In this document: piece after piece, positions 26,942 through 37,107 of the stretch
Position numbering within the stretch: the first letter of the stretch is position 1
Layout of the letters: each line of letters opens with the position of its first letter
Origin: Streptomyces sp. NBC_01478
GTDB taxonomy: Bacteria > Actinomycetota > Actinomycetes > Streptomycetales > Streptomycetaceae
Direction of reading: 5' to 3'
Assembly (NCBI RefSeq): GCF_036227225.1
Contig: NZ_CP109444.1
Coordinates: 1,860,001-1,924,000 of the forward strand
DNA: 64,000 bases
Made by a program: the position numbers and the translations under genes
The notes under the pieces: model-generated
What the model was told of the DNA's origin: nothing
Seen by the model: only the letters and a program-made list of their open reading frames with translations
Databases searched by the model: none

Positions 26942-28693
26942 CTACTTGGGCGACAGGGCGAACGCGGCGAGGCTGCTGGAGACGATCTCGGGCCGGCCGT
27001 TGTTCTGGACGGGCGCCGCCGTCAGGACGTCCAGGTGCTGGTAGCCGGGGGCGATCACGGGGTGCAGGTCGGCCGGGATGTGGCCGGCCAGCAGTCCGTC
27101 GCCCGCGAGCACGGTGAGCGTCGGGTTGGCGGTCAACCCGCCCGGGTGCACGAGGAGTTGCTTCACCTGGGGCGAGGTGGCCAGCTCGATGTCGGTGACC
27201 AGCTTCGTCGGGAAGTACTGCTCGGTGAAGTCCAGCGGCTGCTCCCCCATGCTGCGGGCCAGTTCGTGGATGTCGGTGACTTCCTTGGACGCGCCGGTGA
27301 AGGGAGTCCCGTCCGCGGACCGGTAGCCGGGGTCGTCGGCGGCGCCGACCCGGTCGTAGTTCCGCCAGGTGTAGAGCGGGCCGTGCGGCTGGGCCGGGAT
27401 GGCCTTGTACTCGACGCCGAAGAGCTGCGACTGGTCCGAACTCCCGTTGGCGGCGGGGAAGTTCTTGTCGGTGAGCGGGCCGCCGTCGAAGAGGCCGACG
27501 CTGCTCTGCAGGAACGCGAGGGGGACGGAGTTGTCGTCCATGAGCGAGCCGAGGACGGCGTCGTTGGTGAGCCGGAAGTCCTTCACCGCGGGTGAGCCGG
27601 TGAGGAAGGTGGCGGTGTCCTTGGAGAACAGGAAGCGGTTCGTGGCCTCGATGTTGACGTTGGAGGGGAGATAGGCGGGCAGGTCCGCCTCGCCGTCGGG
27701 GGCGCGGACGGCGCCGAGTCCCGCGATCGCGAGCAGGGTCATGGTCTCGGGGTTGAGCAGCACGGGCGCGGACAGCGAGCGCGAGAGGAGCCCGCTGTCG
27801 AGCCCGGCCTGTACGACGCCGTAACCGAGCCCGATGTCAGGCAGGTTGGTGTCGTCGGGGATGCTGCCGCTCAGGTCCGCGAGCGAGGTGGAGATGGTCG
27901 TGTCGAGGGCGAAGTAGCCGGCGCACTGGTTCTGTCCGGCGTCCGCCGTGGTGGCGGGGTTGCCGTCGAAGTCGGCCGCCGCGAAGTACCCGGTGATCAC
28001 GCCGCCGAGCGAGTGTCCGCCGCACAGCACCTTGCGCTTGCGCAGCCCCTGGTCGGGCAACTCGGCGACGAGCAGGTCGTATTCGTCGCGCACGGTCTGT
28101 TCGATGCCGAGCTTCGCCATCCAGCCGAGCTGGTCGTTGCCGACGTACCCGGCGAAGGTCCGGCCGCCGACGGCCTTGCCCCGGTAGTAGTAGTCGACGG
28201 CCGTGTGCTGGTCGCCGGAGGCGACACCGGTGGGATCCTCAAGGCAGTTGGAGCGCCGGTCCAGGGCCCAGAACTCGATGTGCCGTCCCTGCGCGGCGGC
28301 TTGGGCGACCGTGTCGCGGGCGACGCTGTCGAACGCGCCGGCCCCCTCCAGGATGCCGGGCTGGGCCACGAGGATCCGGTCGGCGTCGGCCGACGCGCTC
28401 GGCCCGTCGGCGGCGCGGTAGCGCAGATACGACAGCCAGTCGCACGCCCCCGGACGGGCGCCGAACGACTGCGGTAACGGCACTTTCACCCGCACCACCG
28501 ACTCGGCCACACCGTCGGCGGGATGTGTCGACGCGACCGGGGTCTCGGTGCGCGCGCTCTCGCCCTGTGCCTGCGGGGCGGCCACGGTGAGCGCGCCCGC
28601 GGTCAACAGCGCCGCGAGCGCGGCACCGCGCCATGTACGTCCGGTCCTCGTGGCTCCGCGCCACGAACTTCCTTTGCTGCGACTCGTGTTCAT
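26942..28693 (-). CDS. Secreted alpha/beta hydrolase of unknown substrate
   Basis: 583 residues. A basic N-terminus, then a hydrophobic stretch AALAALLTAGALTVAAP, then AQG-type cleavage near 43. The nucleophile elbow CGGHSLGGVITGYFAAAD lies near residue 225, and a C-terminal GYQHLDVLTAAPV supplies a His. Long insertions around the cap region make it larger than usual lipases. It ends just inside the shared hairpin from the cutinase, so this is the third secreted serine hydrolase gene within five kilobases. I do not recognise a specific family beyond the alpha/beta fold; lipid or ester hydrolysis outside the cell is likely. Confidence 0.8.
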   Translation of the reverse strand: MNTSRSKGSSWRGATRTGRTWRGAALAALLTAGALTVAAPQAQGESARTETPVASTHPADGVAESVVRVKVPLPQSFGARPGACDWLSYLRYRAADGPSASADADRILVAQPGILEGAGAFDSVARDTVAQAAAQGRHIEFWALDRRSNCLEDPTGVASGDQHTAVDYYYRGKAVGGRTFAGYVGNDQLGWMAKLGIEQTVRDEYDLLVAELPDQGLRKRKVLCGGHSLGGVITGYFAAADFDGNPATTADAGQNQCAGYFALDTTISTSLADLSGSIPDDTNLPDIGLGYGVVQAGLDSGLLSRSLSAPVLLNPETMTLLAIAGLGAVRAPDGEADLPAYLPSNVNIEATNRFLFSKDTATFLTGSPAVKDFRLTNDAVLGSLMDDNSVPLAFLQSSVGLFDGGPLTDKNFPAANGSSDQSQLFGVEYKAIPAQPHGPLYTWRNYDRVGAADDPGYRSADGTPFTGASKEVTDIHELARSMGEQPLDFTEQYFPTKLVTDIELATSPQVKQLLVHPGGLTANPTLTVLAGDGLLAGHIPADLHPVIAPGYQHLDVLTAAPVQNNGRPEIVSSSLAAFALSPK

Positions 28694-28768
28694 GGCCGGA
28701 CCGTAGGACGGCCGGGACCCCGGGTTCAGCCGGTGCTCACAAGAACGCAGCGCCCGGCGAGCCCCTTG

Positions 28769-28797
28769 TCACCGGCCCGCAGAGAACGGGCCGGTGA
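28769..28797 (-). terminator. Perfect 11-bp hairpin after the OsmC gene
   Basis: TCACCGGCCCG (28769-28779) pairs with CGGGCCGGTGA (28787-28797) around a seven-base loop, two bases beyond the stop of the minus-strand OsmC gene. It separates that gene from the promoter of the alpha/beta hydrolase. Confidence 0.8.
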
Positions 28798-28799
28798 GA

Positions 28800-29234
28800 T
28801 CAGGCGTCCTTGATCGTCACGGTGACGGGCGTGCCGGTCTCGACCGTACGGCTGACCGTGCACAGCCGGTCGTGGGAGACGGTGACGGCGCGGGGCAGGA
28901 TCGCGCGGGCCCGGTCCCCGGCCTCCCCCTCCGGGAAGGTCACGGCGAAGGTGACCGCCAGGTCGGTCATCCGATTGCCCAGATCGTCGCTGACCTTGTT
29001 GCCGGTCACGGTGACGGTGAACCCGTCCGGTTCCGCGTGCCGAGTGGTCGCCACATCCACGTCGGCCGCGGTACAGCCCCCGATCGCGGCGAGCAGCAGC
29101 TCGACCGGGGTGAACTCGGTGGCGCCGCCGGCGGCGGTACCGAAGTCGATCGTGCCGCCGCGGGCGTTGGCCGCGGTGAAGCGGCCGGGGGCGGTGCGGT
29201 CGACGGTGACTTGGCGCAGGGGGTTGTCGGTCAT
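28800..29234 (-). CDS. OsmC/Ohr family peroxide-detoxification-like protein
   Basis: 144 residues, cytosolic. The central helix LLLAAIGGCTAADVDV holds the first family cysteine and VSHDRLCTVSRTVETG the second, the pair that reduces organic hydroperoxides in OsmC/Ohr proteins. The ATG at 29234 gives the usual length; the reading frame is open much further upstream but only as antisense of the next gene. It stands alone, between a hairpin and the peptidoglycan hydrolase. YhfA-like OsmC members with unknown roles are an alternative. Confidence 0.88.
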   Translation of the reverse strand: MTDNPLRQVTVDRTAPGRFTAANARGGTIDFGTAAGGATEFTPVELLLAAIGGCTAADVDVATTRHAEPDGFTVTVTGNKVSDDLGNRMTDLAVTFAVTFPEGEAGDRARAILPRAVTVSHDRLCTVSRTVETGTPVTVTIKDA

Positions 29235-29320
29235 GGTGGGGATCTTTCCAGAGAGCGCCACCGGATCGCGCTGTCGGCCGGTGCGGGCAGGGCGTGTCCG
29301 CGCTGCCCGCACCGAACCCG

Positions 29321-31234
29321 TCAGGACACCTGCGAAGCGTCGACCAAGACAACCCGGTGGTTGTACTGAATGGTGTAGTACTTGGCCGCCCCCGTGACAT
29401 ACCTGTCGCCCGAGACGAAGAAGTCGTCGGCGCTGACCGGTGGTTGGGTGGCGACGTAGGCCTGGCCCGCCGGGAAGGCGTAGACGGTCAGGGGTTTCTG
29501 TGTGGACGGGGACAGGCCCGAGGGGTACTCCGACGCCTGCGGGTAGCCGGAGCCGTAGAGGGTCGCGGGCTGGTCGCCGGAGTGGAGGACCGTGGCGTCC
29601 GGCGCGGGACAGGTGTTGACGCCGTGGGGGTTGTAGAACCACACCTTCGCGCCGCTGAACCAGATGGCCGTCCAGTCGCCGTCGACGTCGGCCACCACGA
29701 ACTGCTGGCCCGCCTGGACGGTGCTGCCCCAGTCGTGGATCGAGTCGGTGCCCGCGCTCGCGCCGGGGTGGACGGCCGGGTCGGCGAACAGGGGCGCGTC
29801 GGCGCTCGGGGCGGTGCGCACGGGAAGGAAGTTGGCGGGCTCGGTGCTGTCGGTGCACGCGGTGGTGGCGCCGGTGGGGTCGTCGGCCGGGCAGATCTGG
29901 ACGGTCTGCTCGTTGGTCGCGAACCTCGGGCTGACGGTGATCGCCGAGCCCACCGTCGGGACGTGGCGCGCGGCGCTCTGCGCGCTCGGTCCCTCCGCCG
30001 GGGCGACCATGTCCATGAACGCGGTCCAGTCCCAGTACGGACCGGGGTCCCAGTGCATGCCCGGCACGTAACTGTCCTGTGGGCCGGGCACGTTGTCGTG
30101 GCCGATGATGTGTTCGCGGTCGAGCGGGATGTCGTACTTCGCGGCGAGGTACGTCACCAGATCGGCCGTCGCCTGATACTGCGCCTGCGAGTACCAGGTG
30201 GCGCCGTGCGCGGCGTGGCCCTCGTGCTCGATGCCGATCGAGTGCATGTTGAACCAGTAGTTGCCGGCGTGGAACGCGATGTCCTTGGTGTGGGTCATCT
30301 GCGTGACGGCCGCGTCCGAGGCCCGCATGACGTAGTGCGCCGAGTCACCGGACCCCACCGTCTGGAAGGTCTTGATCGCGGCGTCGTAGGACGACTCGGT
30401 GTCGTGCAGGACGATGTACTTGATCTGCACTCCGTCGTCCGGCCGGCCCGCCACCTGCCCGTTGGTGGCGGCCGCGGCGAGGAAGGTGCAGTCGACCGTG
30501 GGCGGGCACTCGGTGTCGGTGGCCGACACGGCTGCTTTCAGCTTCAGTTCGGACAACTGCCCCGTCTCGGGGTGGACCGATCGCTCCGCCGCGAGGTGGA
30601 CGTGCTGTCCGTCGAGGGTGGTCCGTGCGGCGCCCGAGGACACGGTCCGGAAGACGCGGTCGGCGAAGAGCTGTGCGGCCTTCCGGTCCGACGACTGGCT
30701 GTACCTGGCCACCGCTCCGTACCAGTCGGCCGGGTCGGCGGAGCTCTTCCCCGTCAACTCCCGCTCGTACGAGGCGAGCAGGGCGGCACCGGCCCGGATG
30801 TTCTCGCGGTCGTCGGTGCGCAGTCGCGCCGCCTGGGTGCCGGTGAGTTCGGCCGCCGTGTCGAGGGTGTGCAGGGCCGGGGCCGAGGTCAGCGCGGTGA
30901 GGTCGCCGCGGCCGGCGGCACCCGCCGAACCTCCGGAGACCATCGTGGCGGTGACGTCCGTGAGGTTCATCGGGCCGTAGCCGCCCGAGGTGTTGTACTG
31001 CCCGTCGTGGTCGTCCCACCGCGACTCCTGGTACGACACCGCCAGCAGCACGGGCAGCGGTACGCCGAACTCCTCGGCCGCGTCGGTGAAGGCGGACTGC
31101 CGGTCGGCGGCAGGGGTCTGGGCGGCCTGTGCCGTGGACGGCAGAACGGCGAAACAGCCCGCGGCCACGGTGCCGCCGGCCAGGATCGCGGCCAGCGCCT
31201 TCCGGGGTGATCTTCTACGTGAGGATTGCTGCAA
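29321..31234 (-). CDS. Secreted peptidoglycan hydrolase: lysozyme-like domain plus N-acetylmuramoyl-L-alanine amidase
   Basis: 637 residues with a signal peptide ending at AQAA (about 37). Residues about 45-165 resemble a lytic transglycosylase-like fold (FGVPLPVLLAVSYQESRW, then GGYGPMNLTDV, with the Glu in YQESRW). Residues about 245-400 are an Amidase_2 domain: YIVLHDTESSYDAAI, HYVMRASD, FHAGNYW, SIGIEHEGHA and EHIIGHDNVPG supply zinc and catalytic residues. The last 200 residues contain two SH3-like stretches (NFLPVRTAPSADAPLF, GDWTAIWF). It should cut cell-wall peptide side chains from glycan and perhaps the glycan too. It could act in cell-wall turnover or in attack on other bacteria. 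Confidence 0.9.
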   Translation of the reverse strand: MQQSSRRRSPRKALAAILAGGTVAAGCFAVLPSTAQAAQTPAADRQSAFTDAAEEFGVPLPVLLAVSYQESRWDDHDGQYNTSGGYGPMNLTDVTATMVSGGSAGAAGRGDLTALTSAPALHTLDTAAELTGTQAARLRTDDRENIRAGAALLASYERELTGKSSADPADWYGAVARYSQSSDRKAAQLFADRVFRTVSSGAARTTLDGQHVHLAAERSVHPETGQLSELKLKAAVSATDTECPPTVDCTFLAAAATNGQVAGRPDDGVQIKYIVLHDTESSYDAAIKTFQTVGSGDSAHYVMRASDAAVTQMTHTKDIAFHAGNYWFNMHSIGIEHEGHAAHGATWYSQAQYQATADLVTYLAAKYDIPLDREHIIGHDNVPGPQDSYVPGMHWDPGPYWDWTAFMDMVAPAEGPSAQSAARHVPTVGSAITVSPRFATNEQTVQICPADDPTGATTACTDSTEPANFLPVRTAPSADAPLFADPAVHPGASAGTDSIHDWGSTVQAGQQFVVADVDGDWTAIWFSGAKVWFYNPHGVNTCPAPDATVLHSGDQPATLYGSGYPQASEYPSGLSPSTQKPLTVYAFPAGQAYVATQPPVSADDFFVSGDRYVTGAAKYYTIQYNHRVVLVDASQVS

Positions 31235-31375
31235 GGATCTTCCCCTGTGTCTGGTGCCCTGCGGCAGACGTGCGGCGCGACGCCTGCCGGAACCACTCTG
31301 CGGAAGCTTCCAGCATCGCCTACCGGACTTGGCAACTCCCTTACCTGACAGGCGAGTCGGCGCCTTACCTGGGCG

Positions 31376-34030
31376 TCAGCCGCGGGCGCGGCAGGGCGGG
31401 TCGAAGTCCGTCGCCGCGAAGTACCGTGCCCATTCGGCTCTGGTGATCCTCGGGTACGCGCTGTCGCAGACGCGGGCGGCGACCCGGTCGAGGCCGGTGT
31501 CCCACAGCCGGATCGTGAAGTCGTTGCCGCCGGTGGCCAGGGTGTCGCCCTGCGGGCCGAACGCCACGGCCGGTACCGGGTTCGCGTGGCCGGTGAGGAC
31601 GGCGGGAGCAGTCGTGGTCGTATCGCGTACGTCCCACAGCAGGGCCTTGCCGTCGGCCGCGCCGGCGGCCAGTCGGCGGCCGTCCGGGGAGAAGGCCAGG
31701 GCGTAGAGCCAGGAGCCGGACGGCCGTAGCCGTGTCACCTTCGGCGGGCTGCCGAGGTCGCCGAGGTCGATCAGCCAGACTGCCCGGTCCGGCCGGTGGA
31801 CCGCGGCCAGGCGCCGGTCGTCGGGGCTGAACACGCCGTCGGTCAGCGGCAACGACCGCAAGGGGGAAGGGAGTTCGCGCGGGCTGCGCGGATCGCCGAT
31901 GTCCCAGAACCGCAGGGTGCCGACGTTGCCCGTGCTCGTCACCAGCGTGCGGCCGTCGGGCCGGAACGACGCCATCGTGACATCGGGTCCGCCCTCGGCG
32001 ATCCGGCTCAGCGGCCGGGGACGCCCGGGGTCGGAGAGGTCCCACAGTCCGGCTCCGTGCTGCGCCCATACGACGAGCAGCCGACCGCCGGGGGCGAACC
32101 CGGCCCCGGCGACCTCGCCGGCGTCGCAGGGAAGGACCGACCTGAGCCGTGGTCTTCGTGGGTCGGTCACGTCCCAGACGCGGACGGTGGTGTCCTCGCT
32201 CGCGGTGACGAGGGTGCGGCCGTCCGGGCTGAAGGCCACGGACCGGACGAACCTGGTGTGTCCGCGCAGGACCGCCAGCGGCCACAGGGCCCGGCCGCCG
32301 GTGACCTGCCACAGGCGTGCGGTGCCGTCCCAACTGGCGCTGGCGAGCAGCCGGCCGCCGGGGGCGAACGCGACGGACGTGACGACGTCGTCGTGGGTCG
32401 CGAGCGACAGGTCCAGCAGCCGGTCGGCGTTGGCGAGCACGCGGCCGTCCGGGCTGAACACGGCCTGGTAGGCCCCGCCGGGAACCGCGCCGACGCGCCG
32501 GGGACGGTCCGGTTCGGTGAGGTCCCAGAACAGGGTGGACCCGCCGACCGAGACGAGGGTGCGGCCGTCGGGGCCGAACGCCACCGACCAGACGATCGCG
32601 GTGTGACCGGGCAGGACGGTCGGTGGTCGGGCCTGGGAGCCGCCGTCGCCGAGGTGCCAGATCCGTGCGGTGTGGTCCCAACTGCCGGTCGCCAGGCTCC
32701 GGCCGTCCGGACTGAACGCCACCGAGGTCACGATGTCGGTGTGTCCGCGCAGCACGTCGAGTCGGCGCGGCTCGGCGGGGTCGGTGACGTCCCACAGCCT
32801 GGCGGTGGTGTCTCCGGTGGTCGCCAGCGTGTGCCCGTCCGGGCTGAACGCGGCCGAGGTGACCGCGCCGGTGTGGCCGGGGAGGGTGGCCAGCCATCGG
32901 GGATGCCGGGGGTCCCGTACGTTCCAGAGCCGGGTCACGCCGTCGGTGTGACCGACGGCGATCGTGTCGCCGCCGGGCCGGAACACCAGCCACAGCGGCC
33001 CGGCGGCCGACTCCGGCAGGGAGCTCAGCGCGGCGGGCGCCCGCGGGTCCGTCACGTCCCACAGCCGCACCGACCGTTCGCTCGCCGTCGCCAGGACACG
33101 ACCGCCCCGCCCGAAGGAGACCGACAGCATCCGCCAGGGCTGGCTCAGGACCGCGAGCCGGACGGGACGGTGGGCGTTCCGTACGTCCCACAGCCGGACC
33201 GTGCGGTCCCAACTCGCGGTGGCCACCACCGAGTTCCGGGGAGCGAAGGCGGTCGAGACGACGTCGGCGGTGTGGCCGGTGAGGCGGCTCGTGTACGGCG
33301 TCGCGAAGGTGTTCATGAGCTGAGCACGGACGTCGGCCGTGGGGGCCAGCCGGAAGGCGGCCAGGTTCAACTGCGCGGCCAGCGCCGGGTTCTGCTGCCG
33401 CAGCTCGGCCGCGTCGGTGGCGACCTTGCGCGCGACGGCCACGTTGCGCTGCCGTACGGCCGAGTCGCGCGAGGCGACGACCAGCACGCCGGTGGTGACC
33501 GCGGTGATCACCAACACCGTGAGCAGCGTGGCCAGTTGACGCAGACGGACCGTCCGCCGTCTGACCGCCGCCAGCTCGCCGGCCTGCGCGTCGCTGCTCG
33601 CGTCGAGGAAGCTCCGTTCCCTGGACGTCAGCCGCTTCCCGTCCACGGCGGCCAGGTCCAGCGCGGCGGACAGGCGGGCCCCGCGCCACACCGCGTGCGG
33701 GTCGCGGCCGTGGGCCTCCCAGTCGGCGGTCGCGTCGGTGAGCTGCCGGTGCAGGAGCAGCCGTTGCCGGGCGAGGGATTCGAGCACGAACGCGGTGTCC
33801 GGGCCCGGGTCCAGCTCGTCCGCGGTGATACGGCGTCTGGTGTCCTCGGTGCCGTCGCCGAGTGCGGTCAGCCGCAGGAACAGCGATCTGGCGAGGTCCT
33901 GCCGTACCGGCGACAGCGCCCGGTAGGCGGTCTCGGCGGTCCGCGCGAGCGCGTGCTGGATGCCGCCGGCCGCCAAGTACCCGTCCAGGGTCAGGCGGTT
34001 GCCGCTGCGGCGGCGCCAGGTCTCCACCAT
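31376..34030 (-). pseudogene. WD40-repeat membrane protein, 5'-truncated (lost NTPase half of an nSTAND-type gene)
   Basis: The frame encodes 884 residues from the first ATG. The start, MVETWRRRSGNRLTLDGYLA, is the wording found just after the P-loop NTPase in streptomycete HTH-NTPase-WD40 proteins (there SHALLETWRRR), so several hundred N-terminal residues are absent. A helical region to about 160, one membrane segment LRQLATLLTVLVITAVTTG, then about fourteen WD40 blades (for example HTDIVTSVAFSPDGRSLATG) suggest two seven-blade propellers. Sequence homologous to the family continues upstream only to about 34042, where it stops abruptly against another truncated gene on the opposite strand. 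Expression of the remaining part is unlikely. Confidence 0.75.
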
Positions 34031-34044
34031 CGCGTGCGAGACCC

Positions 34045-34860
34045 CTGGAGTACTGCCGACGCGTCAACACCGGCCAACTGGACAGCGTGCTCGATCTGTT
34101 CGCGGACGAGGCGCGGCTCGTCGACCCGTTGGGCAGCGAGCCGGTGACCGGCCGCGCGGCCATCGGCGCCCGGCTGGCCCCGGCGCTGAGCACATCCCTC
34201 CACGAGGAGCCGGGCCGTCCGTACGCGGCCCATGACGGCCGTTCCGTCGTGTTGCCGGCCACCGTCACGGTGGGCGCACCGGGCCTGCCGCCGCGACGGG
34301 GGGCGTGGACCCGGGTGATGGGCGTCCTGGATGTGGGCGAGGACGGCCTCATCCAGGAACTGCGTGTCATGTGGGGTGTGACGGACACATCGTGGTCCAG
34401 CGGCCCGACGGCCGACGAGGAGCACCGCAAGGAACTCGCCCGCGCACACTGCCTGCGTATCAACGAGGGTGACGTGGACGGTCTGCTCAAGCTGTACTCG
34501 CCGCGTATCCGCTTCGAGGATCCGGTCGGCTCCTGGATCCGGACGGGCTTGGAGACCCTGCGTGCACACGCCACGATGTCGGTGGGCAGCCACGTCCAGG
34601 AGACGGCCGGGATCACGGTCGCCGCGCAGGACGGGCGCCACGCGGCGGTCACGGTCTCCGCGACGACGGACTACCTGCCCTCGGGTCCCCTCCTGGCCCG
34701 CCACAACCTGATGACCCTGCCGACTCCGGCCGACTCCGGCCGGGCCCGCATCGGCATCGAGTACGTGATGGTGATCGGCGTGGACGGCGACGGCCTCATC
34801 GACGAGATGCGCGCGTACTGGGGGGCGACCGACGTCTCGCTGCTCGAACCGGCGGGGTGA
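34045..34860 (+). pseudogene. Duplicated SnoaL-like (NTF2 fold) protein, 5'-truncated
   Basis: The frame has two tandem NTF2/SnoaL-like domains: the first from LEYCRRVNTGQLDSVLDLF to about VMWGVTDTSW, the second from HCLRINEGDVDGLLKLYSP to RAYWGATDVS. The ketosteroid-isomerase-like wording FADEARLVDPLGSEPV and SPRIRFEDPVGSW repeats in each. The first domain begins inside its first helix with no ATG or GTG before it; the first in-frame GTG is at 34087 and lacks a ribosome site. The break coincides with the break in the minus-strand WD40 gene. If translated from 34087 it would lack helix 1 of the first domain. Confidence 0.65.
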
Positions 34861-35398
34861 GCCTGTCCGTTGAACAGCTGCTCCGGGTCTGCTCAGCACC
34901 TTTCCGATTGCCGCGCATGATGTGCACACAGTGACAAATCCGCAGTGGTCGGCTCGCCTCGGTCGACTCCCGACCAGGATCCGGACCGACGTCGCTCCTG
35001 GGGAGAATCTCCAGTGTCGCAACCGGCCACGGATACACACCGTTTGGAGCGGCCGGACATCACACCCGCAGTCGCCAGTCCTCGGGCCTCACCCAAGGAA
35101 CGACAGGCGAACCATCCTGTCTGAATTATCGCGATTCGTATCCGCCAAACTCCGTTAGGGCAACTCCCGTTCGGTCCTGCTTGTGGTGGCCGCCACCCAG
35201 CGGGCAGCCGTTCCGCACTGGTCATCTGATCCGGACACAGGGCGATCGGGACTCCGGCGGCCCGCCCACACATCATGGCGCTGCATGAAATTGCTCGTTT
35301 GATAGCTATAAATTACCCAAAGAAGCCATGTGCTTTCATGGAAGCGCGCACGGCGCGCATCCGGCGCGCTTCGATCGGGCACATCGCTACAGGGGGCT
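34861..35398. other. Intergenic region, regulator promoter side
   Basis: No convincing gene. Short open frames here have codon use unlike neighbours. The right end (35281-35345) is unusually AT-rich for this genome and contains the dyad CCATG-tgcttt-CATGG (35326-35341) and the sequence GAAATTGC (35287-35294); it probably holds the promoter of the DeoR-type regulator. The left 400 bases show nothing I can name. Confidence 0.6.
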
Positions 35399-36193
35399 AT
35401 GAACATGGCGGCACCGCAGGTCAGGTGGAGCGCGCTGCTGGACATGCTGACACGCGACGGCCGGATCGAAGTGGAGGCGGCGGCCTCCGCATTGGGGGCC
35501 TCCGCCGCGACCATCCGGCGCGACCTGGACGAACTCGCCCGCCAGCAGATGGTCACCCGCACCCACGGCGGGGCGGTGATCAACGCGATCGCCTACGACC
35601 TCCCGCTCCGGTACAAGGCCGCGCGCAACGCGCCCGAGAAGGAACGCATCGCGAACGCGGCGGCCGGCCTGGTCAAGGCCGGAGAGGTGGTGGGACTGAA
35701 CGGCGGCACGACCACCACCGAGGTGGCCCGGGCGCTCGCCACCCGTGCCGACCTCAGTTCCGGTGGCACGGACACCGCGCTCACCGTTGTCACCAACGCT
35801 CTGAACATCGCCAACGAGTTGGTCGTACGGCGGCACGTCAAGCTTGTCGTGACCGGCGGGGTGGCCCGCCCTGCGTCGTACGAGCTCATAGGGCCGCTGG
35901 CCACCGAACTGCTCATGGAGATCGCGCTGGACCATGTCTTCATCGGCGTGGACGCCATCGACGTCACCCACGGCGCGACCGCCCATCATGAGGGCGAGGC
36001 CAGCATCAACCGGGCGCTCGCCCAGCGCGCCCAGCAGGTCGTCGTGGTCGCCGACTCCTCCAAGCTCGCCCGGCGGGCCTTCGCCCGGATCTGTGCCGTG
36101 GAGGACATCAACGTCCTGGTGACGGACAAGGCCGCCACCGACGCGCTCACGGAGCCGTTCACCGCGGCCGGTGTGGACGTCATCCGGGCCTGA
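35399..36193 (+). CDS. DeoR-family sugar-responsive regulator
   Basis: 264 residues. The N-terminal winged helix (about 8-62) has RIEVEAAASALGASAATIRR followed by DLDELARQQMVTRTHGGAV, the DeoR family signature. The C-terminal DeoRC domain has VVGLNGGTTTTEVARAL, LTVVTNALNIANELV, FIGVDAIDV and VVVVADSSKLARRAFA, the sugar-phosphate isomerase-like effector site. AGGGGG precedes the ATG at 35399. It is convergent (20 bases) with the ABC transporter row and is the only regulator next to the glycan operon, so it likely represses both until a phosphorylated sugar accumulates. Confidence 0.93.
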   Translation: MNMAAPQVRWSALLDMLTRDGRIEVEAAASALGASAATIRRDLDELARQQMVTRTHGGAVINAIAYDLPLRYKAARNAPEKERIANAAAGLVKAGEVVGLNGGTTTTEVARALATRADLSSGGTDTALTVVTNALNIANELVVRRHVKLVVTGGVARPASYELIGPLATELLMEIALDHVFIGVDAIDVTHGATAHHEGEASINRALAQRAQQVVVVADSSKLARRAFARICAVEDINVLVTDKAATDALTEPFTAAGVDVIRA

Positions 36194-36213
36194 CGCCACG
36201 CGTCGTGGCCGGC

Positions 36214-37107
36214 TCACCCCCGGACCCCGCCGGCGGTCAGACCACTGACGAGGTAGCGCTCCACGAAGACGAACAGGACCACCACCGGCACGATCGCGAC
36301 GAGCGAGGTGGCGAAGAGGTACTGCCACTGCTCGTGGTAGGAGGTGACGAAGCCGGGGATGGCCCGGGTCAGAGTCATCCGGTTGCTGGAGGAGGTGATG
36401 GTGAGCGCGACCACGTACTCGTTCCAGGCGCCGATGAACGTGTACACCAGAGCGGTCACCACGCCGGGCATCGCGAGCGGCAGGGTGACCCGGACCAGCG
36501 CGCCGAACCGCCCGGTACCGTCGAGATAGGCCGCTTCCTCCAGCTCCTTGGGGATGCTCGCGAAGTACGCGTTGAGGATCCAGATGCAGAACGGCAGGTT
36601 GAACGCCGCGTTCACCAGGATCAGTGCCTCGGCGGTGTCGGTCAGGTCGAGGCCGACCATCTCCCGGTAGATGCCGACCAGCAGCGCGGTCGGCGCGAAC
36701 ATCTGGGTGACCAGCACCAGCACCAGGAACGCGCCGCGCCCGCGGAAGCGGTGCCGGGCCGTGTAGTACGCGGCGGGCAGCCCGACGGCCAGGGTGAGCA
36801 GGGTCGCCGCCGCGGCGACGTACAGGGAGAACAGCAGCGCGTCGGTGACCGGCGGGTCCGTGAGCGACCAGACGTTCTTGAAGTTCGACCACTCCCACCG
36901 GGACGGCAGATAGGACGGCGGGGACTTCATCAGCTCCGGCGTCGGCTTGAGCGCCGTCAGCAGCATCTCGACGTAGGGCGCGAGAAACGCCAGCGCCACC
37001 AGCCATCCGACGGCGGTGAGTGCCACGGTACGCAGCCTCATCGGACGCCTCGGTGCCCTCGTTCTTGCCGCGGTTCGCGTTCTTTCCGGGACGGAGGTCC
37101 GGCTCAT
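36214..37107 (-). CDS. Sugar ABC transporter permease, MalG type (second system)
   Basis: 297 residues, six membrane segments, EAA loop EEAAYLDGTGRFGALVRVTLP near residue 195. The start overlaps the upstream permease stop by four bases (ATGA). A longer open frame continues upstream but only as antisense or out-of-frame sequence of the partner permease. It ends 20 bases from the convergent DeoR gene. Confidence 0.93.
   Translation of the reverse strand: MSRTSVPERTRTAARTRAPRRPMRLRTVALTAVGWLVALAFLAPYVEMLLTALKPTPELMKSPPSYLPSRWEWSNFKNVWSLTDPPVTDALLFSLYVAAAATLLTLAVGLPAAYYTARHRFRGRGAFLVLVLVTQMFAPTALLVGIYREMVGLDLTDTAEALILVNAAFNLPFCIWILNAYFASIPKELEEAAYLDGTGRFGALVRVTLPLAMPGVVTALVYTFIGAWNEYVVALTITSSSNRMTLTRAIPGFVTSYHEQWQYLFATSLVAIVPVVVLFVFVERYLVSGLTAGGVRG

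Noticed and set aside
34893..35276. 127-residue minus-strand frame before the DeoR-type regulator
   Set aside because: Codon use is unlike real genes here and nothing recognisable is encoded.
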